DNA of 64,000 nt from an uncultured Prevotellaceae bacterium (GCA_900316285.1 ONCG01000003.1:186001-250000), one strand, 5' to 3'. Shown: positions 32,370-42,729, counted from the first letter of the stretch. The notes: generated by a model not told the origin, from the sequence alone. Numbers and translations: made by a program.

Positions 32370-32464
32370 GAGTTCAATGCGCCTGCGGCGCAGTTCAAAA
32401 GTTCTTTCTCCGTTTTACTACGAAAGCGCCCCTTCGGGTCGAGCGCAAAACCCTACGGGCGATC
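32370..32464. repeat. Small-hairpin repeat (GTTCAAT-GCGCC-tgc-GGCGC)
   Basis: GTTCAATGCGCCTGCGGCGC and the following GAAAGCGCCCCTTCGGGTCG match the array in the pheA leader (15084-15362). Confidence 0.8.
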
Positions 32465-32475
32465 AAGGAGTAAAA

Positions 32476-32952
32476 TTATTCGTCGCTGCCTTCTGCGGTA
32501 TACTTCTTCAGTGCACGCTCCACGCCGACCTTCCAGGTGTTGATACTCTCGTCCTGCAGGTCGAGGGAGGCAACGAGTTTCACCACGTGGTCGATGGGCA
32601 TGCCATAACGCAGCACTCCAGAGATGAGCTTGGCATAGTTCCAGTACTCCTTGTTGAATTTCTCTGAGAGTCCTTCGACAGTAGTTTTATAACCACGCTT
32701 GTTCTCAAACTGGAAGTCGTAGCGCTTCGTGCCATCTTCGTTCACCTGTTTGATAATTTTTCCTTTGGTGACGGTCTTCGGCAACACGATTCCCTCGTCG
32801 TCGTCTTGCAAACCCGTGAAGATTTCGTAGGGACGGCCATCTAGCAATCCTACGAAGGCCACCCATTTTTCTTTATTGTTCTGGAAGCGCACTACATCGC
32901 ACTCCAGCTCCTTCGGCCTGACGGCCACTACCTTGTTTTGTAGAATATCCAT
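32476..32952 (-). CDS. Stand-alone ribonucleotide-reductase C-terminal-like domain protein
   Basis: This 158-residue protein reads 'RPKELECDVVRFQNNKEKWVAFVGLLDGRPYEIFTGLQDDDEGIVLP'. In my memory of the families this resembles the C-terminal region of B12-dependent ribonucleoside-diphosphate reductases (TSCPD-like) in Bacteroidetes. The catalytic part is absent and no other RNR gene lies nearby. 'LISGVLRYGMPIDHVVKLVASLDL' also occurs near the RNR C-terminus. It could be a regulatory partner, a detached domain, or a separate small family. The start is supported by a purine-rich stretch and a -7 element (TATCTTTG on the minus strand, 32975-32982). Confidence 0.65.
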   Translation of the reverse strand: MDILQNKVVAVRPKELECDVVRFQNNKEKWVAFVGLLDGRPYEIFTGLQDDDEGIVLPKTVTKGKIIKQVNEDGTKRYDFQFENKRGYKTTVEGLSEKFNKEYWNYAKLISGVLRYGMPIDHVVKLVASLDLQDESINTWKVGVERALKKYTAEGSDE

Positions 32953-33142
32953 ATTGCTTTACTGTTTCCGTTGGCAAAGATACAAAAAAGATGAAAGAAG
33001 AGAGATGAAAGATGCAACTTTTTTTACTTTCAATAGGAAAAAGTTGTCAAAATGAGAAAAAAACGCAGTCTTTGTGGCGAGAAAAGTTATCCAAAATGAA
33101 TAATAACTGGAAACGAAAGGTCCTTCGTGGTTATACAAATAA

Positions 33143-33189
33143 ACACCCGCGCGGCTCCCTATTCGAGAAGGGGAATACCACGCGGGTGT
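33143..33189 (-). terminator. Long hairpin after the hexuronate transporter
   Basis: ACACCCGCGCGG pairs with CCACGCGGGTGT, with a further inner stem (TCCCT/AGGGG). It lies 32 bases after the stop codon. T-rich text follows on the minus strand, but no strict T-run. Confidence 0.7.
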
Positions 33190-33220
33190 AGCTATTTCGC
33201 TGCGAAAGGAACGCCGGCGA

Positions 33221-34708
33221 TTACTCGCTGACTACCACAGGCTTATACTTCGGAACGAGCACCTTCATGATGCACCAGCCTACGAGATAGGCAACGGCAC
33301 AGATGCAGAAGATAATCATGTAGCCAGCAGGCTTGCCCTCAAAGCCCATGAACTTGAAGGCTGCGCCCTGTCCCTCTGCATAGGTAAAGAGTGCACCGGC
33401 ACCCTTGTTGATGAGGAACGAGCCGACACCACCTGCCATACCACCGATACCCGTGATAGTAGCAATGGTCGACTTCGGGAACATGTCACCGATGGTCGAG
33501 AAGATGTTAGCCGACCACGACTGGTGAGCAGCACCGAGGATACCAATAAGGATGATGGGGAACCACGGTGTGTTGAACACGCCTCCCAGCGGCTGTGCAA
33601 AGAGTCCCAGCAAGGGGAAGAAGGCAAAGATAAGCATTGCACGCATACGACCTGCATAGGGATTCATGCCCCTATTAATAAAATAGGTGGGGAGCTTTCC
33701 ACCAAGGATGGAGAGCATTGTGATGAGATAGAGCACAAAAATGAGTGTCATGCCCAGCACATCGGTGGGATTGATGTCGAACTGCGACTTCAGGTAAGCA
33801 GGGGTCCAGAACAGGAAGAACCACCACACACCGTCGGTCATGAACTTACCCACGATGAACGACCACGTCTGCGGGAAGGTGAAGCACTTCAGGAATGAAA
33901 TCTGCGGTCCCTCGTCGTTGGCTTCCTTTGGATCGCCTTCGGTTTCGGCATCCTGGTTGATGTAAGTGAGCTCAGCCTCGTTCACCTTAGGATTCTCGTT
34001 CGGCTTCTTATAAAGCCAAATCCAGAAGCCCATCCACACATAGCCCAGCGCACCAATGACGATGAAGGCCATCTCCCAGCCGAAGAACTTGGCCAAAACA
34101 GGAATGGTGAAGGGAGCAATCAGAGCACCTACAGAAGCACCACTATTGAAAATAGCGGTGGCATAGGCGCGGTCTTTCTTGGGGAAGTACTCAGCCGTGA
34201 CCTTAATGGCAGCAGGGAAGTTGCCTGCCTCACCTAATGCGAGGATGCAGCGTGCACCAAGGAAGAGCCATACAGAGACGGTGTTGATGGTCAGCGCAGC
34301 ATCGGCCACGCCAGAAGCCTTGAAGGCACGCAGCGTTTCTTTGGCACCCTCGAAGCCCACGAGCCAGTCGCCCGTGACAATGCCGCTGGTGGCAATGCCG
34401 CAGAAAGCGTGCAGCACAGCACCCGTCGACCATACAAAGATTGCCCAGAGATAGCCCTTGCGCGTGCCCATCCAGTCAACAAACTTACCTGCAAAGAGCA
34501 TGCACAGCGCATAGATGATGGAGAAATAGGCGGTGATGGTACCATAGTTATCATCGCTCCAGCCAAACTCCTGCTGGATGCCACCTTCACCCGGATAGGT
34601 GAGTGACAGAACCTGACGGTCCATGTAGTTCACTGTTGTTGCGAAGAACAACATCGCACAGATAACCCAACGATAATTGGTCATCTTAGAAGTTTTGATA
34701 GGACTCAT
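33221..34708 (-). CDS. exuT: MFS transporter, hexuronate (ExuT) type
   Basis: This 495-residue protein is a 12-segment MFS carrier of the anion:cation symporter subfamily. It has 'NYMDRQVLSLTYP' early, 'GEAGNFPAAIKVTAEYFPKKDRAYATAIFNSGASVGALIAPF' and 'GDMFPKSTIATITGIGGMAGGVGSF', the usual hexuronate-transporter pattern. It probably imports galacturonate or glucuronate by proton symport. A promoter lies at 34769-34799. No uronate catabolism genes are adjacent, so the substrate is inferred from the family. Confidence 0.85.
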   Translation of the reverse strand: MSPIKTSKMTNYRWVICAMLFFATTVNYMDRQVLSLTYPGEGGIQQEFGWSDDNYGTITAYFSIIYALCMLFAGKFVDWMGTRKGYLWAIFVWSTGAVLHAFCGIATSGIVTGDWLVGFEGAKETLRAFKASGVADAALTINTVSVWLFLGARCILALGEAGNFPAAIKVTAEYFPKKDRAYATAIFNSGASVGALIAPFTIPVLAKFFGWEMAFIVIGALGYVWMGFWIWLYKKPNENPKVNEAELTYINQDAETEGDPKEANDEGPQISFLKCFTFPQTWSFIVGKFMTDGVWWFFLFWTPAYLKSQFDINPTDVLGMTLIFVLYLITMLSILGGKLPTYFINRGMNPYAGRMRAMLIFAFFPLLGLFAQPLGGVFNTPWFPIILIGILGAAHQSWSANIFSTIGDMFPKSTIATITGIGGMAGGVGSFLINKGAGALFTYAEGQGAAFKFMGFEGKPAGYMIIFCICAVAYLVGWCIMKVLVPKYKPVVVSE

Positions 34709-34768
34709 TGTAGTTTACTATTTGTTTATTTACGATTTATGATTTTAGTCATTGGTGAGTTCAATTTG

Positions 34769-34799
34769 CAAAGATACGAAAAAACGAGGACATTACAAA
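34769..34799 (-). promoter_or_regulatory. Promoter of the hexuronate-type transporter
   Basis: On the minus strand TTTG (34796-34799), 19 bases, TATCTTTG (34769-34776), with the TTCG context before the -7. Confidence 0.8.
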
Positions 34800-34877
34800 A
34801 CAAATTTTTGATTTTTCTTGTGAAATGCCCTATTATCATCGTTCTCTTTTCAAATTTCACTCTCAGAAACTAAGGTT

Positions 34878-37800
34878 TCACTTTCCAAGAATGATGTTCA
34901 GCAGTGCCGAAACGTCATCGAAGGTGATGTGCCCATCGCTGTTAATGTCGGCATTTTCCGTATCAAAGTAGGTGCCAAGAATAATATTCACCAAAGCCGT
35001 TACATCTGCAATGGTGATATCGCCATCCTTGTTGACATCGCCGTTACCAAGGGTCGGCCAACAGTGGGTGCCGTCAGAAAGAAGCACATAGTCGACATAG
35101 AGCTTGGGCATGTCGGTGCTTGAGAAATTACCTGACACGTAACCCACTGACAGCCAGCCGGGTGTATCTTCCTCAAGTATGAACTCTACCGAGACGTCAC
35201 TCCACTGCCCCTCTGTGAAAGTCTTGGCAGTGGCCAGATACTCAATGCCGGAGTTAGTCACGAACCCGAAGAGATTCTTCGCTACCTCAGAGGTTCCACC
35301 TGTATTGAAAACAGGAGCTGTGAGCGTGTAAGTGCCTGCAGGCAGAACAACTGGCTGGACGTATTGCAGTTGAGCATTCCATGCTGTTAACATTGCTAAT
35401 CCTCCTCCTTCGGTTTTGTCACGCGAGTCAGTTTCGGGAATGACATACGAAGTGTCGCCAAGGAACAACTGTGAGTTCCACGCCTGCTGTCCAGCCGTGC
35501 GCCAAGATTCGTCTACCACAGGTATCCAGCCTGTAACATCCTGTGCGCCACTAGTTTCAGCACTTCCCTCATTCACTTGAGAAACATCGGCACGAAGATT
35601 CTTGGTAGTGAAGACTCCCTCGTCGAAAGCAAGATTCTGTAAGTCATCAGGTGTGGAAACGTCACTCTTAGTCATGCGAACATAGTCAACAAACAAATGC
35701 GGCATGTCACTCGAACCATTGTTAGCAGCCTTGTAACCCACGGAAATCTTACCATAAGTTCCTTCGGTAAGAATGAATGCAACGTTCATCGTACCCCAAC
35801 GCCCTGGAGAGAACGTGGTAGCTGCATGCAGATATTCTGTGCCGTCGTCAGCGATGAATCCGAAGAGGTTTTTTGAAATAGCCACATTGCCACCTTTAGC
35901 ATTATAGACAGCAAAGGTAAGTGTATAGGTTCCTGCCTCAAGAAATACATTTTGTGTGTATTGGGCAGTACCTGTCCACACAGCATTGATGCCGAGTGCT
36001 CCGCCAGTTGTGCTGCCCTCGGAACTAGCGGAAGGAGCAGTGTAGCTTGAGGCCCCAAGGAAATTGGATGCGCCCCAATGGAACTGGCCAGCCGCTCGTG
36101 CATCACCATTCTCGGCGGGAACCCATCCTGTCACATCATTCAATCCTGAAGTCTCTGAACCCACTTTATCTTTTGCATACGTACGGATATTGTTAGAGAC
36201 AAATGTTCCTTCGTTGAACTCCAGATTCTCAAGACCATCCATTCCTGCATAGCCTAACAGCTCATAGCTCGCGCTCTCCTGAGGGGTTAAATTATAAAGC
36301 GTAGTAACAATCACTCTTACAAAGTCACCCGTGTCAACAAGCCCGTTTGGAATAATGACAGAAAGGGATGTCGGCTCGAACTTCGAACGATCGGTAACAT
36401 GATAAATGGTCTCCCATGTTCCATCGGCGGCCTTTCGTTGAACATGGAAAGTAGCAGTTGCATCTCCATTGCTATTGTTAACCAGCAGAGCGTACTGCCC
36501 ATCGGAGAGCTTTGCAGCTCCTCTGATTTCCGGAGTGCTGGCTGCTGGAGCCCACCAGTTTGGAACGGGCTGAATGGAAGCTTTATAGCCTAAATGAGGC
36601 TTTACTCTTGCATAGACCTGTCCGACATAGGCCAGTCCCTTGGAAGCATTGTTTTCCCAGAAGATTTCACGCATCCAACCATTGCTGCCGCCCGTATCGA
36701 ATTCATAGTATGAATAGCGTTCCACGTAGTCGTTGTATTCCAATCGCTCGAGAATATCAAACACCTTAGCACGTGCATCGTCGGCACTGTTGGGATTGCT
36801 GCCACTGGTCCACGAGGCACCATACTCCCACTCGGTGATCCAGATGGGGCGGCCGTAGTTCTCCAGCGTGCTGAGGTTGTTGGCCCACTCGCTGGTCCAG
36901 TAGCCATGCGTGCAACTGAAGTCGCAACGCTGTTTCATATCGTCGCAATGCTTAAGATACTGCTTAATCCAACTCAGACTAGTGGCTGATGGAGAGCCGA
37001 TACGTAGACCGGTGGCATTGAATTTAGGTGTATGGGTATAGGCTTTCCATTCGTCGATGGCACCTCCGCAGGAGCATTTAGTATGCTGCTCTGAGTGTTC
37101 GGGTTCGTTGAAAAGCATCAGGGCTGTGGAACCTGATTTGTAGAAGTTGCCGTCATCGGGCCAGTAGAGATGCTGCTTGATGGGTACATACTCCACATCT
37201 TCCGAACTGCTTCTTCCTGCATCCCAATTCCATGCCCAAGAGCCTCCACATGCAATCGTTGCCGTCATGACATCACTTTTTGTGGAACAATAGCCAGCCT
37301 TAGAGATATAATGCCAATTGCGAACGTAAACGGAAGTGATGCGTTGGTCAAGGGCGGTGGGCAGGGTTACGGTAAGATCGGCATGGTCGGCAACATAGAC
37401 GCGACTGTAATCACCACCATTTTTTCCTGTTGCGACAGTTGCCATATATCCACGCTTCAGGGTGAAGGAGCGCGCCTTGTTGCTGTTGCTGCCCAGGTCG
37501 GAGGCATTGCCCAGCGGCACAGAAAAAGTACCCTCGTCGGTAGTAGCCACGAAGGGCGCCTCAGCAGGAAGGGGAATGACCACCGCACCGCGCATCCAGA
37601 TTTCCACGCGACAGTTGGAGCCGTTCTGGGCTTTCTGACCGTCGATGGTGACTTTTCCGAGATAAGAACTGATGACCTTGCTGGGTCGGATGTTCTCGAA
37701 GACGAGCCATGAGGTGCGGCCATTCAGGTTGACACTTCCGAAATTCTCGAACGGCGTGGTGCTGATGATGTGATAATCGATGCCGTTGACCTCCACAGGC

Positions 37801-38396
37801 TCCGACACGCAGTAGTCATCCTGCTCGCGCACGCCATACTCGTTGGTGAAGACGTCGGTCTGCGCCACCTTGCGCGAAGCCTCGAAGCCCGTGCCGGCAG
37901 AAGGGATGACGGAGTACCACGAGAGTGCGCCTACGTCCTTGTCGTAATAGACGGGCACCTCGGCGGCATCGTAGTAATAGGTGCTGCCGCTATAGAAATT
38001 GCTACCCAGGCGGGCACCGGTATTTTTTTTACTCGTGATGTGGGTATCGAACAACGCGTCGACAGCCCAGAGGTACTCATCGCCGCTACCAATGCGGGAG
38101 AACAGCACGCTCCACGTATTAGAGGTGCTGGCGGTAAGGTAGAGGCCGGAGCTCTTGTGGCGGAGTCTGACATAGCCTGACGTGCCCGATGCCTCGGCAA
38201 CGAAGAGGAAGCGGGCATCGTCGTTGCTGTCGTAAGCCATCAGCCGTGGGGTGCTGCTGTCGTTGCTGGTGAGCAGCTTCCCCCAGAAATTATTCACAAT
38301 ATAATATTCGCCGGGACTGACGACAGCGTGCATGCCGACCGCGGACAACAGGCCAACGATAACGGCCAGGAGGCGATGAGTCGAAGTTCGTTTCAT
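34878..38396 (-). CDS. Large secreted glycoside hydrolase (GH128/Asl1-like) with two beta-sandwich modules and dockerin-like end
   Basis: This 1172-residue protein has a signal peptide and a trefoil-like N-domain (about 25-180). A TIM-barrel-type catalytic region follows with 'LMLFNEPEHSEQ' (about 427, probable acid/base Glu) and 'GRPIWITEWEYG' (about 520, probable nucleophile). This matches the glycosyl hydrolase catalytic-core (Asl1/GH128-like) pattern of beta-1,3-glucanases. Two homologous beta-sandwich modules ('LENLEFNEGTFVSNNIR...', about 722-915, and 'LQNLAFDEGVFTTKNLR...', about 918-1105) may bind carbohydrate. It ends with dockerin-like EF-hands ('NGDVNKDGDITIADVTALVNIIL', 'ADINSDGHITFDDVSALLNIIL'). 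Confidence 0.85.
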   Translation of the reverse strand: MKRTSTHRLLAVIVGLLSAVGMHAVVSPGEYYIVNNFWGKLLTSNDSSTPRLMAYDSNDDARFLFVAEASGTSGYVRLRHKSSGLYLTASTSNTWSVLFSRIGSGDEYLWAVDALFDTHITSKKNTGARLGSNFYSGSTYYYDAAEVPVYYDKDVGALSWYSVIPSAGTGFEASRKVAQTDVFTNEYGVREQDDYCVSEPVEVNGIDYHIISTTPFENFGSVNLNGRTSWLVFENIRPSKVISSYLGKVTIDGQKAQNGSNCRVEIWMRGAVVIPLPAEAPFVATTDEGTFSVPLGNASDLGSNSNKARSFTLKRGYMATVATGKNGGDYSRVYVADHADLTVTLPTALDQRITSVYVRNWHYISKAGYCSTKSDVMTATIACGGSWAWNWDAGRSSSEDVEYVPIKQHLYWPDDGNFYKSGSTALMLFNEPEHSEQHTKCSCGGAIDEWKAYTHTPKFNATGLRIGSPSATSLSWIKQYLKHCDDMKQRCDFSCTHGYWTSEWANNLSTLENYGRPIWITEWEYGASWTSGSNPNSADDARAKVFDILERLEYNDYVERYSYYEFDTGGSNGWMREIFWENNASKGLAYVGQVYARVKPHLGYKASIQPVPNWWAPAASTPEIRGAAKLSDGQYALLVNNSNGDATATFHVQRKAADGTWETIYHVTDRSKFEPTSLSVIIPNGLVDTGDFVRVIVTTLYNLTPQESASYELLGYAGMDGLENLEFNEGTFVSNNIRTYAKDKVGSETSGLNDVTGWVPAENGDARAAGQFHWGASNFLGASSYTAPSASSEGSTTGGALGINAVWTGTAQYTQNVFLEAGTYTLTFAVYNAKGGNVAISKNLFGFIADDGTEYLHAATTFSPGRWGTMNVAFILTEGTYGKISVGYKAANNGSSDMPHLFVDYVRMTKSDVSTPDDLQNLAFDEGVFTTKNLRADVSQVNEGSAETSGAQDVTGWIPVVDESWRTAGQQAWNSQLFLGDTSYVIPETDSRDKTEGGGLAMLTAWNAQLQYVQPVVLPAGTYTLTAPVFNTGGTSEVAKNLFGFVTNSGIEYLATAKTFTEGQWSDVSVEFILEEDTPGWLSVGYVSGNFSSTDMPKLYVDYVLLSDGTHCWPTLGNGDVNKDGDITIADVTALVNIILGTYFDTENADINSDGHITFDDVSALLNIILGK

Positions 38397-38419
38397 GATG
38401 GTTTTGAGCTATTTCGCGT

Positions 38420-40966
38420 TCAGTCTTGGAAGTAGATGCGCTTCACACGATTGCTGACCGCTGTGAGCACCTCGTAAGGGATGGTGCCAATCGTGTCGCT
38501 GAGCGTGGTGACGGGCAGGTTGGGACCGAAGATTTCGACGGAGTCGCCTTCCTTGCAGTCGATGCCCGTGACATCGATCATCGCCACATCCATGCAGATG
38601 TTTCCCACATATTCTGCACGCTCGCCATTAACGAGACAGTAGCCGTGACGATTGCCCAACATGCGATTCAGGCCGTCGGCATATCCGATGGGGATAGCAC
38701 CAATGACGCTATCGCGCTCCAAAACAGTACGTCGAGAATAGCCAACACTATCACCCGCTGCAACATGCCGTAGCTGCAGGATGGTGGTCTTCAGCGTGGA
38801 AACGGTATTGATAGCTATGTTGTTGCGAGGATTCACGCCATAGAGTCCAAGGCCCAGACGGCACATGTCGAGTTGTCGCTCTGGGAAATGCTCGATGCCT
38901 GCTGAGTTGCAGATGTGGCGCAGAATTTTATGACTAAAGGCTTTCTGCAGCTGCTGGCTTGCCGCATCAAAGAGTTGGAACTGACGAGCAGAGAATGTAT
39001 CGAAATCATCGCAGTCGGAACCCACGAAATGACTGAACACCGAACGCGGGATGACTGCCGACTGATGGCGCAGGCGTGCAATGAGCTTCGCCATCTCATC
39101 CGATACGTCGTTTCCATCTTGTAAAGTACTCGGCATCGTATTGAATCCCAGTCGGTGCATGCCCGTATCGAGTTTGATGTGGACAGGCCAACCCGTGATA
39201 CCTTCGCGTTCGGCAGCAGCAATGAGAGCATCAAGCAAACGGAAGGAATAGACTTCGGGCTCGAGGTCGTAGTCGAAAAGCGTCTTGAACGACGACATCT
39301 CAGGATTCATCACCATAATATTCGCTGTAATGCCCGCACGGCGCAAGGCTGCGCCCTCGTCGGCTACAGCCACAGCCAAATAGTCCACACCATGATCTTG
39401 CAACGTCTTGGCAATCTCGATGGCTCCTGCGCCATAGGCATCAGCCTTAATCATGCAGACGAGTTTCGTTTCAGGCTTCATGAACGAGCGATAGTAGTTG
39501 AGGTTTTTCACCACAGCGGTGAGGTTTACCTCGAGCGTCGTCTCGTGAACCTTCTGCACAAGCAGTTCCGTGATTTGGTCGAAACCGAAGGGTCGAGCAC
39601 CCTTCAAGAGGATGACCTCATTGGCGAGTTGATGGAACACCTCGCTATGGATGAACTGCTCGACGCCCTTGAAGAAATAACTCTCTACAGCTGCGAACCG
39701 CTGTTGCTGTTCGTAGAGGACAGGGCCGATGCCTATGAACTTCGTGATTCCACGCGAGTGGATAAGTTCGGACACTTTGGCATAAAGGTTTTCAGGGGCG
39801 AGACCACTCTGCTGGATGTCGCTCAATATGAGTGTGAGCGGCTGCTGTGCTGCCTGACCGGCATGAGTGTTCGAGGTGCGGCGCTGCATGAAATCGAGTG
39901 CAATGTCGAGCGACTTCAAGTCGGAATTATAACTATCGTTGATGAGTGTGCAGCCATCACGACCCTCTTTCACCTCAAGACGCATAGCAACGGGCTCCAA
40001 TTGTTGCATGCGCTGATCGAGATCGTCGGGACGAACGCCCAGATGCAGGGCTACAAGGGCGCAGATTATAGCATTTTGAATAGAAGCATCATCGACGAAA
40101 GGAATGCTGAACCAGTCGTCATCGCCCTGCTTAAACGAATAGGCCACAGTGGTCATTGTCGGTTTTTTCTCTATCGACTTGACGTACATGGCGGCGTTTC
40201 GGTCTTTCTGCGACCAGACAAGACGCTCGCCCTTGAAGTCAGTGATGGCCTCTGCCTGATGGCGAATCAAGTCGTCGTCGGCATTGTAGACAATAGTCTT
40301 CGCATCGTGGAAAAGTTGCATCTTCTCAGCGCATTTCTCCTCAAGCGAAGAGAAGTTCTCCTGATGGGCTGAGCCTAGATTGGTAATGATGGCGATGGTG
40401 GGCTGAATGATGTCGCGCAATGCAGCCATCTCACCACGTTCGCTAATACCCGCCTCGAAAATACCTAGCTGTGTCTGGTCGTTCATCAGCCAGACCGACA
40501 GCGGCACACCAATCTGTGAATTGTAGCTGCGCGGCGAACGAGTCACCGTCATCGACTGCTCGGGTTCGGGCAGCGTGGAAAGAATCTGATAGAGCCATTC
40601 TTTCGCCATCGTTTTGCCGTTGGAGCCCGTAATGCCGATAACGGGCACGTCGAACTCCTCGCGGTGCCGTTCGGCCAGCCGTTGGAGCGCGCGCCGCGTG
40701 TCGGTGACGAGCAGGAAGTTGCATCCGGCAAAAGCAGTAAGGTCGGTAGGCAGCGTTTCAACTACAAAGTTATGAACCCCTCGGCGGTAGAGCTCGCCAA
40801 TATACTTGTGTCCATCGTTACGAGTAGAGCGCAATGCGAAAAACAAGGTTTCCTCAGGGAAACACAACGAACGGCTATCGGTGAGCAGAAAGCTGATACA
40901 AGCATACTGATCGCCATATCGGTGAGCGCCGATGAGAACCGTTATTTGTTCAATAGTGTAGGTCAT
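38420..40966 (-). CDS. murF-alr: Bifunctional MurF ligase / alanine racemase
   Basis: This 848-residue fusion is known in Bacteroidetes. The N-terminal MurF part has 'VIGITGSNGKTMAKEW' (ATP loop), 'GIFEAGISERGEMAAL' and 'TLINDSYNSDLKSL'. The racemase starts near residue 475 and has 'VCMIKADAYGAGA' with the PLP lysine near 504, 'LDTGMHRLGF', 'CRLGLGLYGVNPR' and 'VCMDVAMIDVTGI'-type text. It makes D-Ala and adds D-Ala-D-Ala to UDP-MurNAc-tripeptide, giving two consecutive peptidoglycan steps in one protein. Confidence 0.96.
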   Translation of the reverse strand: MTYTIEQITVLIGAHRYGDQYACISFLLTDSRSLCFPEETLFFALRSTRNDGHKYIGELYRRGVHNFVVETLPTDLTAFAGCNFLLVTDTRRALQRLAERHREEFDVPVIGITGSNGKTMAKEWLYQILSTLPEPEQSMTVTRSPRSYNSQIGVPLSVWLMNDQTQLGIFEAGISERGEMAALRDIIQPTIAIITNLGSAHQENFSSLEEKCAEKMQLFHDAKTIVYNADDDLIRHQAEAITDFKGERLVWSQKDRNAAMYVKSIEKKPTMTTVAYSFKQGDDDWFSIPFVDDASIQNAIICALVALHLGVRPDDLDQRMQQLEPVAMRLEVKEGRDGCTLINDSYNSDLKSLDIALDFMQRRTSNTHAGQAAQQPLTLILSDIQQSGLAPENLYAKVSELIHSRGITKFIGIGPVLYEQQQRFAAVESYFFKGVEQFIHSEVFHQLANEVILLKGARPFGFDQITELLVQKVHETTLEVNLTAVVKNLNYYRSFMKPETKLVCMIKADAYGAGAIEIAKTLQDHGVDYLAVAVADEGAALRRAGITANIMVMNPEMSSFKTLFDYDLEPEVYSFRLLDALIAAAEREGITGWPVHIKLDTGMHRLGFNTMPSTLQDGNDVSDEMAKLIARLRHQSAVIPRSVFSHFVGSDCDDFDTFSARQFQLFDAASQQLQKAFSHKILRHICNSAGIEHFPERQLDMCRLGLGLYGVNPRNNIAINTVSTLKTTILQLRHVAAGDSVGYSRRTVLERDSVIGAIPIGYADGLNRMLGNRHGYCLVNGERAEYVGNICMDVAMIDVTGIDCKEGDSVEIFGPNLPVTTLSDTIGTIPYEVLTAVSNRVKRIYFQD

Positions 40967-41060
40967 ATTGATTTACGATTATACAAATTACGTTTTTACG
41001 AGAATCCGTTATAACGCTGTTAATGATATCATGAAATTAGATCACTTCTTTACGGGGATT

Positions 41061-42695
41061 TCATTTCGTTATGCGGAACCAGTCGATGTCGAATAGGCCA
41101 ACATCTGATTTTGCGTTGTCCTCTACAGCCACGAATCCAATCTTGGCACCAATCCATTTGCCCTCACGCATCTGAAAAGAAGAGCCGGCCGGTTGGAACT
41201 TCTTGCCGTTCTGACTATAAGCAAAGCTGACACGACCATCGCTGACCGTCATGCGAAGGAAGATCTCCATATAAATGGCTGGATGATAGGGAATTTTGTC
41301 GGCGGCTGTAGGTTTCAGCGTAGCCAGCACCTGTTGCTCTTCCGTCTGCCCTTGGTCAGCCTTCTCGCAAGTGAGCTGCTTCAACTGGAACTCTTCGCCC
41401 ACGCGCTCAACCACCAAAGCCGAATAGCCGCGTCCCATCATGATGATTCCACCGCGCTGACGTTCTGCCTTGGCTGCCAGACGCACTTTTGCCGTTGCCG
41501 TGAAGCAGTCGGCGGGAGTCTTCTGCAGAAGCATATTGGGCACAAGCCACATGTTGGAAGGTTTCTCCCCTACCCCTTTATCTTGTATGGATGGGAGCTT
41601 CCACGTGAAGAGTCGGAAGCAGCCGTCGGCAGTTGGCATTCCGTAATATTGATCATAGTCGGACTGCCATTGCCATTGAAGCCCAAGTGTGGGCGTATTG
41701 AATTCATCACTCTCCTGCGGGTTGGCAACGGTAGTCGGGGCTGCCTTCGGTTTGCGGTACGACATGACGGGTTCACCGTTCTTGCCCATGATTGGCCAAC
41801 CGCTACTCCAGTCGACAGGTTGCAAGTGTACCACGCGACCATAAGGGCCTTTATCCTGGAAATGCATGAACCAATCCTCGCCCTGCGACGTGTGTACCCA
41901 GCCGCCTTGATGAGGACCATTCACCGTCGTCTTACCCTGTTTCAGGACAGTCTTGCTCTCGTAAGGACCGTAAGGACTCTTCGAACGCATAGCGAGTTGC
42001 CACCCCGTCTCGACACCACCGGCAGGACACATGATCCAATACCATCCGTCGCGCTTGTAGAACTTCGGACCTTCAGTCGTATAGTCGCGGTTGCCTCCAT
42101 CGAAGACGATGATAGGATTCCCAATCTGGCGAGTGCCGTCGGCAGAGAGTTCACGCACAGAGAGCACCGAGTTAAAACCAGCCCGCGAATTTGCCCAACC
42201 GTTGACGAGATAGCAACGGCCATCGTCGTCCCACAACGGACAGGTATCAATCATGCCCTTTCCCGGGATGATACACGCCGGTTCCTCCCACGGTCCAGCA
42301 GGATTCTTCGCCTTCACCATCATCACCCCGCGATCAGGATCGCCCCAATAAATATAGAATTCGCCATTGTGATGACGAATGCTGGGTGCCCAAACACCAT
42401 TTCCGTGCTGAGGCAACTGTCCTGGGAACTGACTCTGCAAAGCATGTCCGATGATGGTCCAATTCACCAAATCCTTGGAATGCAGGACTGGCAGACCTGG
42501 CATGCATTGGAATGAAGAAGCTGTCAGGTAGTAGTCGTCGCCAACGCAAATGACATCAGGGTCGCTATAGTCGGCATTTAATACCGGATTGGTATAGGTC
42601 CCGTCACCACGATCGGGGCACCACACTTCCGACCGGTATTGTGCTGATACCGTTCCTGCGATGAGCAACAACAGAGCCAAAATATGCCATCTCAT
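41061..42695 (-). CDS. Secreted GH43 beta-xylosidase/arabinofuranosidase
   Basis: This 544-residue protein has a signal peptide (MRWHILALLLLIAGTVSAQ) and a five-bladed GH43 domain. The visible acids are 'NADYSDPDVICVGDDYYL' (base Asp), 'MIDTCPLWDDDGRCYLV' (Asp) and 'YTTEGPKFYKRDGWYWI' (acid Glu). A C-terminal beta-sandwich (about 340-544) completes the usual two-domain form. It releases xylose or arabinose from xylo-oligosaccharides and lies directly downstream of xylA, behind a terminator. Confidence 0.92.
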   Translation of the reverse strand: MRWHILALLLLIAGTVSAQYRSEVWCPDRGDGTYTNPVLNADYSDPDVICVGDDYYLTASSFQCMPGLPVLHSKDLVNWTIIGHALQSQFPGQLPQHGNGVWAPSIRHHNGEFYIYWGDPDRGVMMVKAKNPAGPWEEPACIIPGKGMIDTCPLWDDDGRCYLVNGWANSRAGFNSVLSVRELSADGTRQIGNPIIVFDGGNRDYTTEGPKFYKRDGWYWIMCPAGGVETGWQLAMRSKSPYGPYESKTVLKQGKTTVNGPHQGGWVHTSQGEDWFMHFQDKGPYGRVVHLQPVDWSSGWPIMGKNGEPVMSYRKPKAAPTTVANPQESDEFNTPTLGLQWQWQSDYDQYYGMPTADGCFRLFTWKLPSIQDKGVGEKPSNMWLVPNMLLQKTPADCFTATAKVRLAAKAERQRGGIIMMGRGYSALVVERVGEEFQLKQLTCEKADQGQTEEQQVLATLKPTAADKIPYHPAIYMEIFLRMTVSDGRVSFAYSQNGKKFQPAGSSFQMREGKWIGAKIGFVAVEDNAKSDVGLFDIDWFRITK

Positions 42696-42729
42696 ATCTT
42701 ACGTTTTTAGTTTTCGCAGGCAAAGGTAT

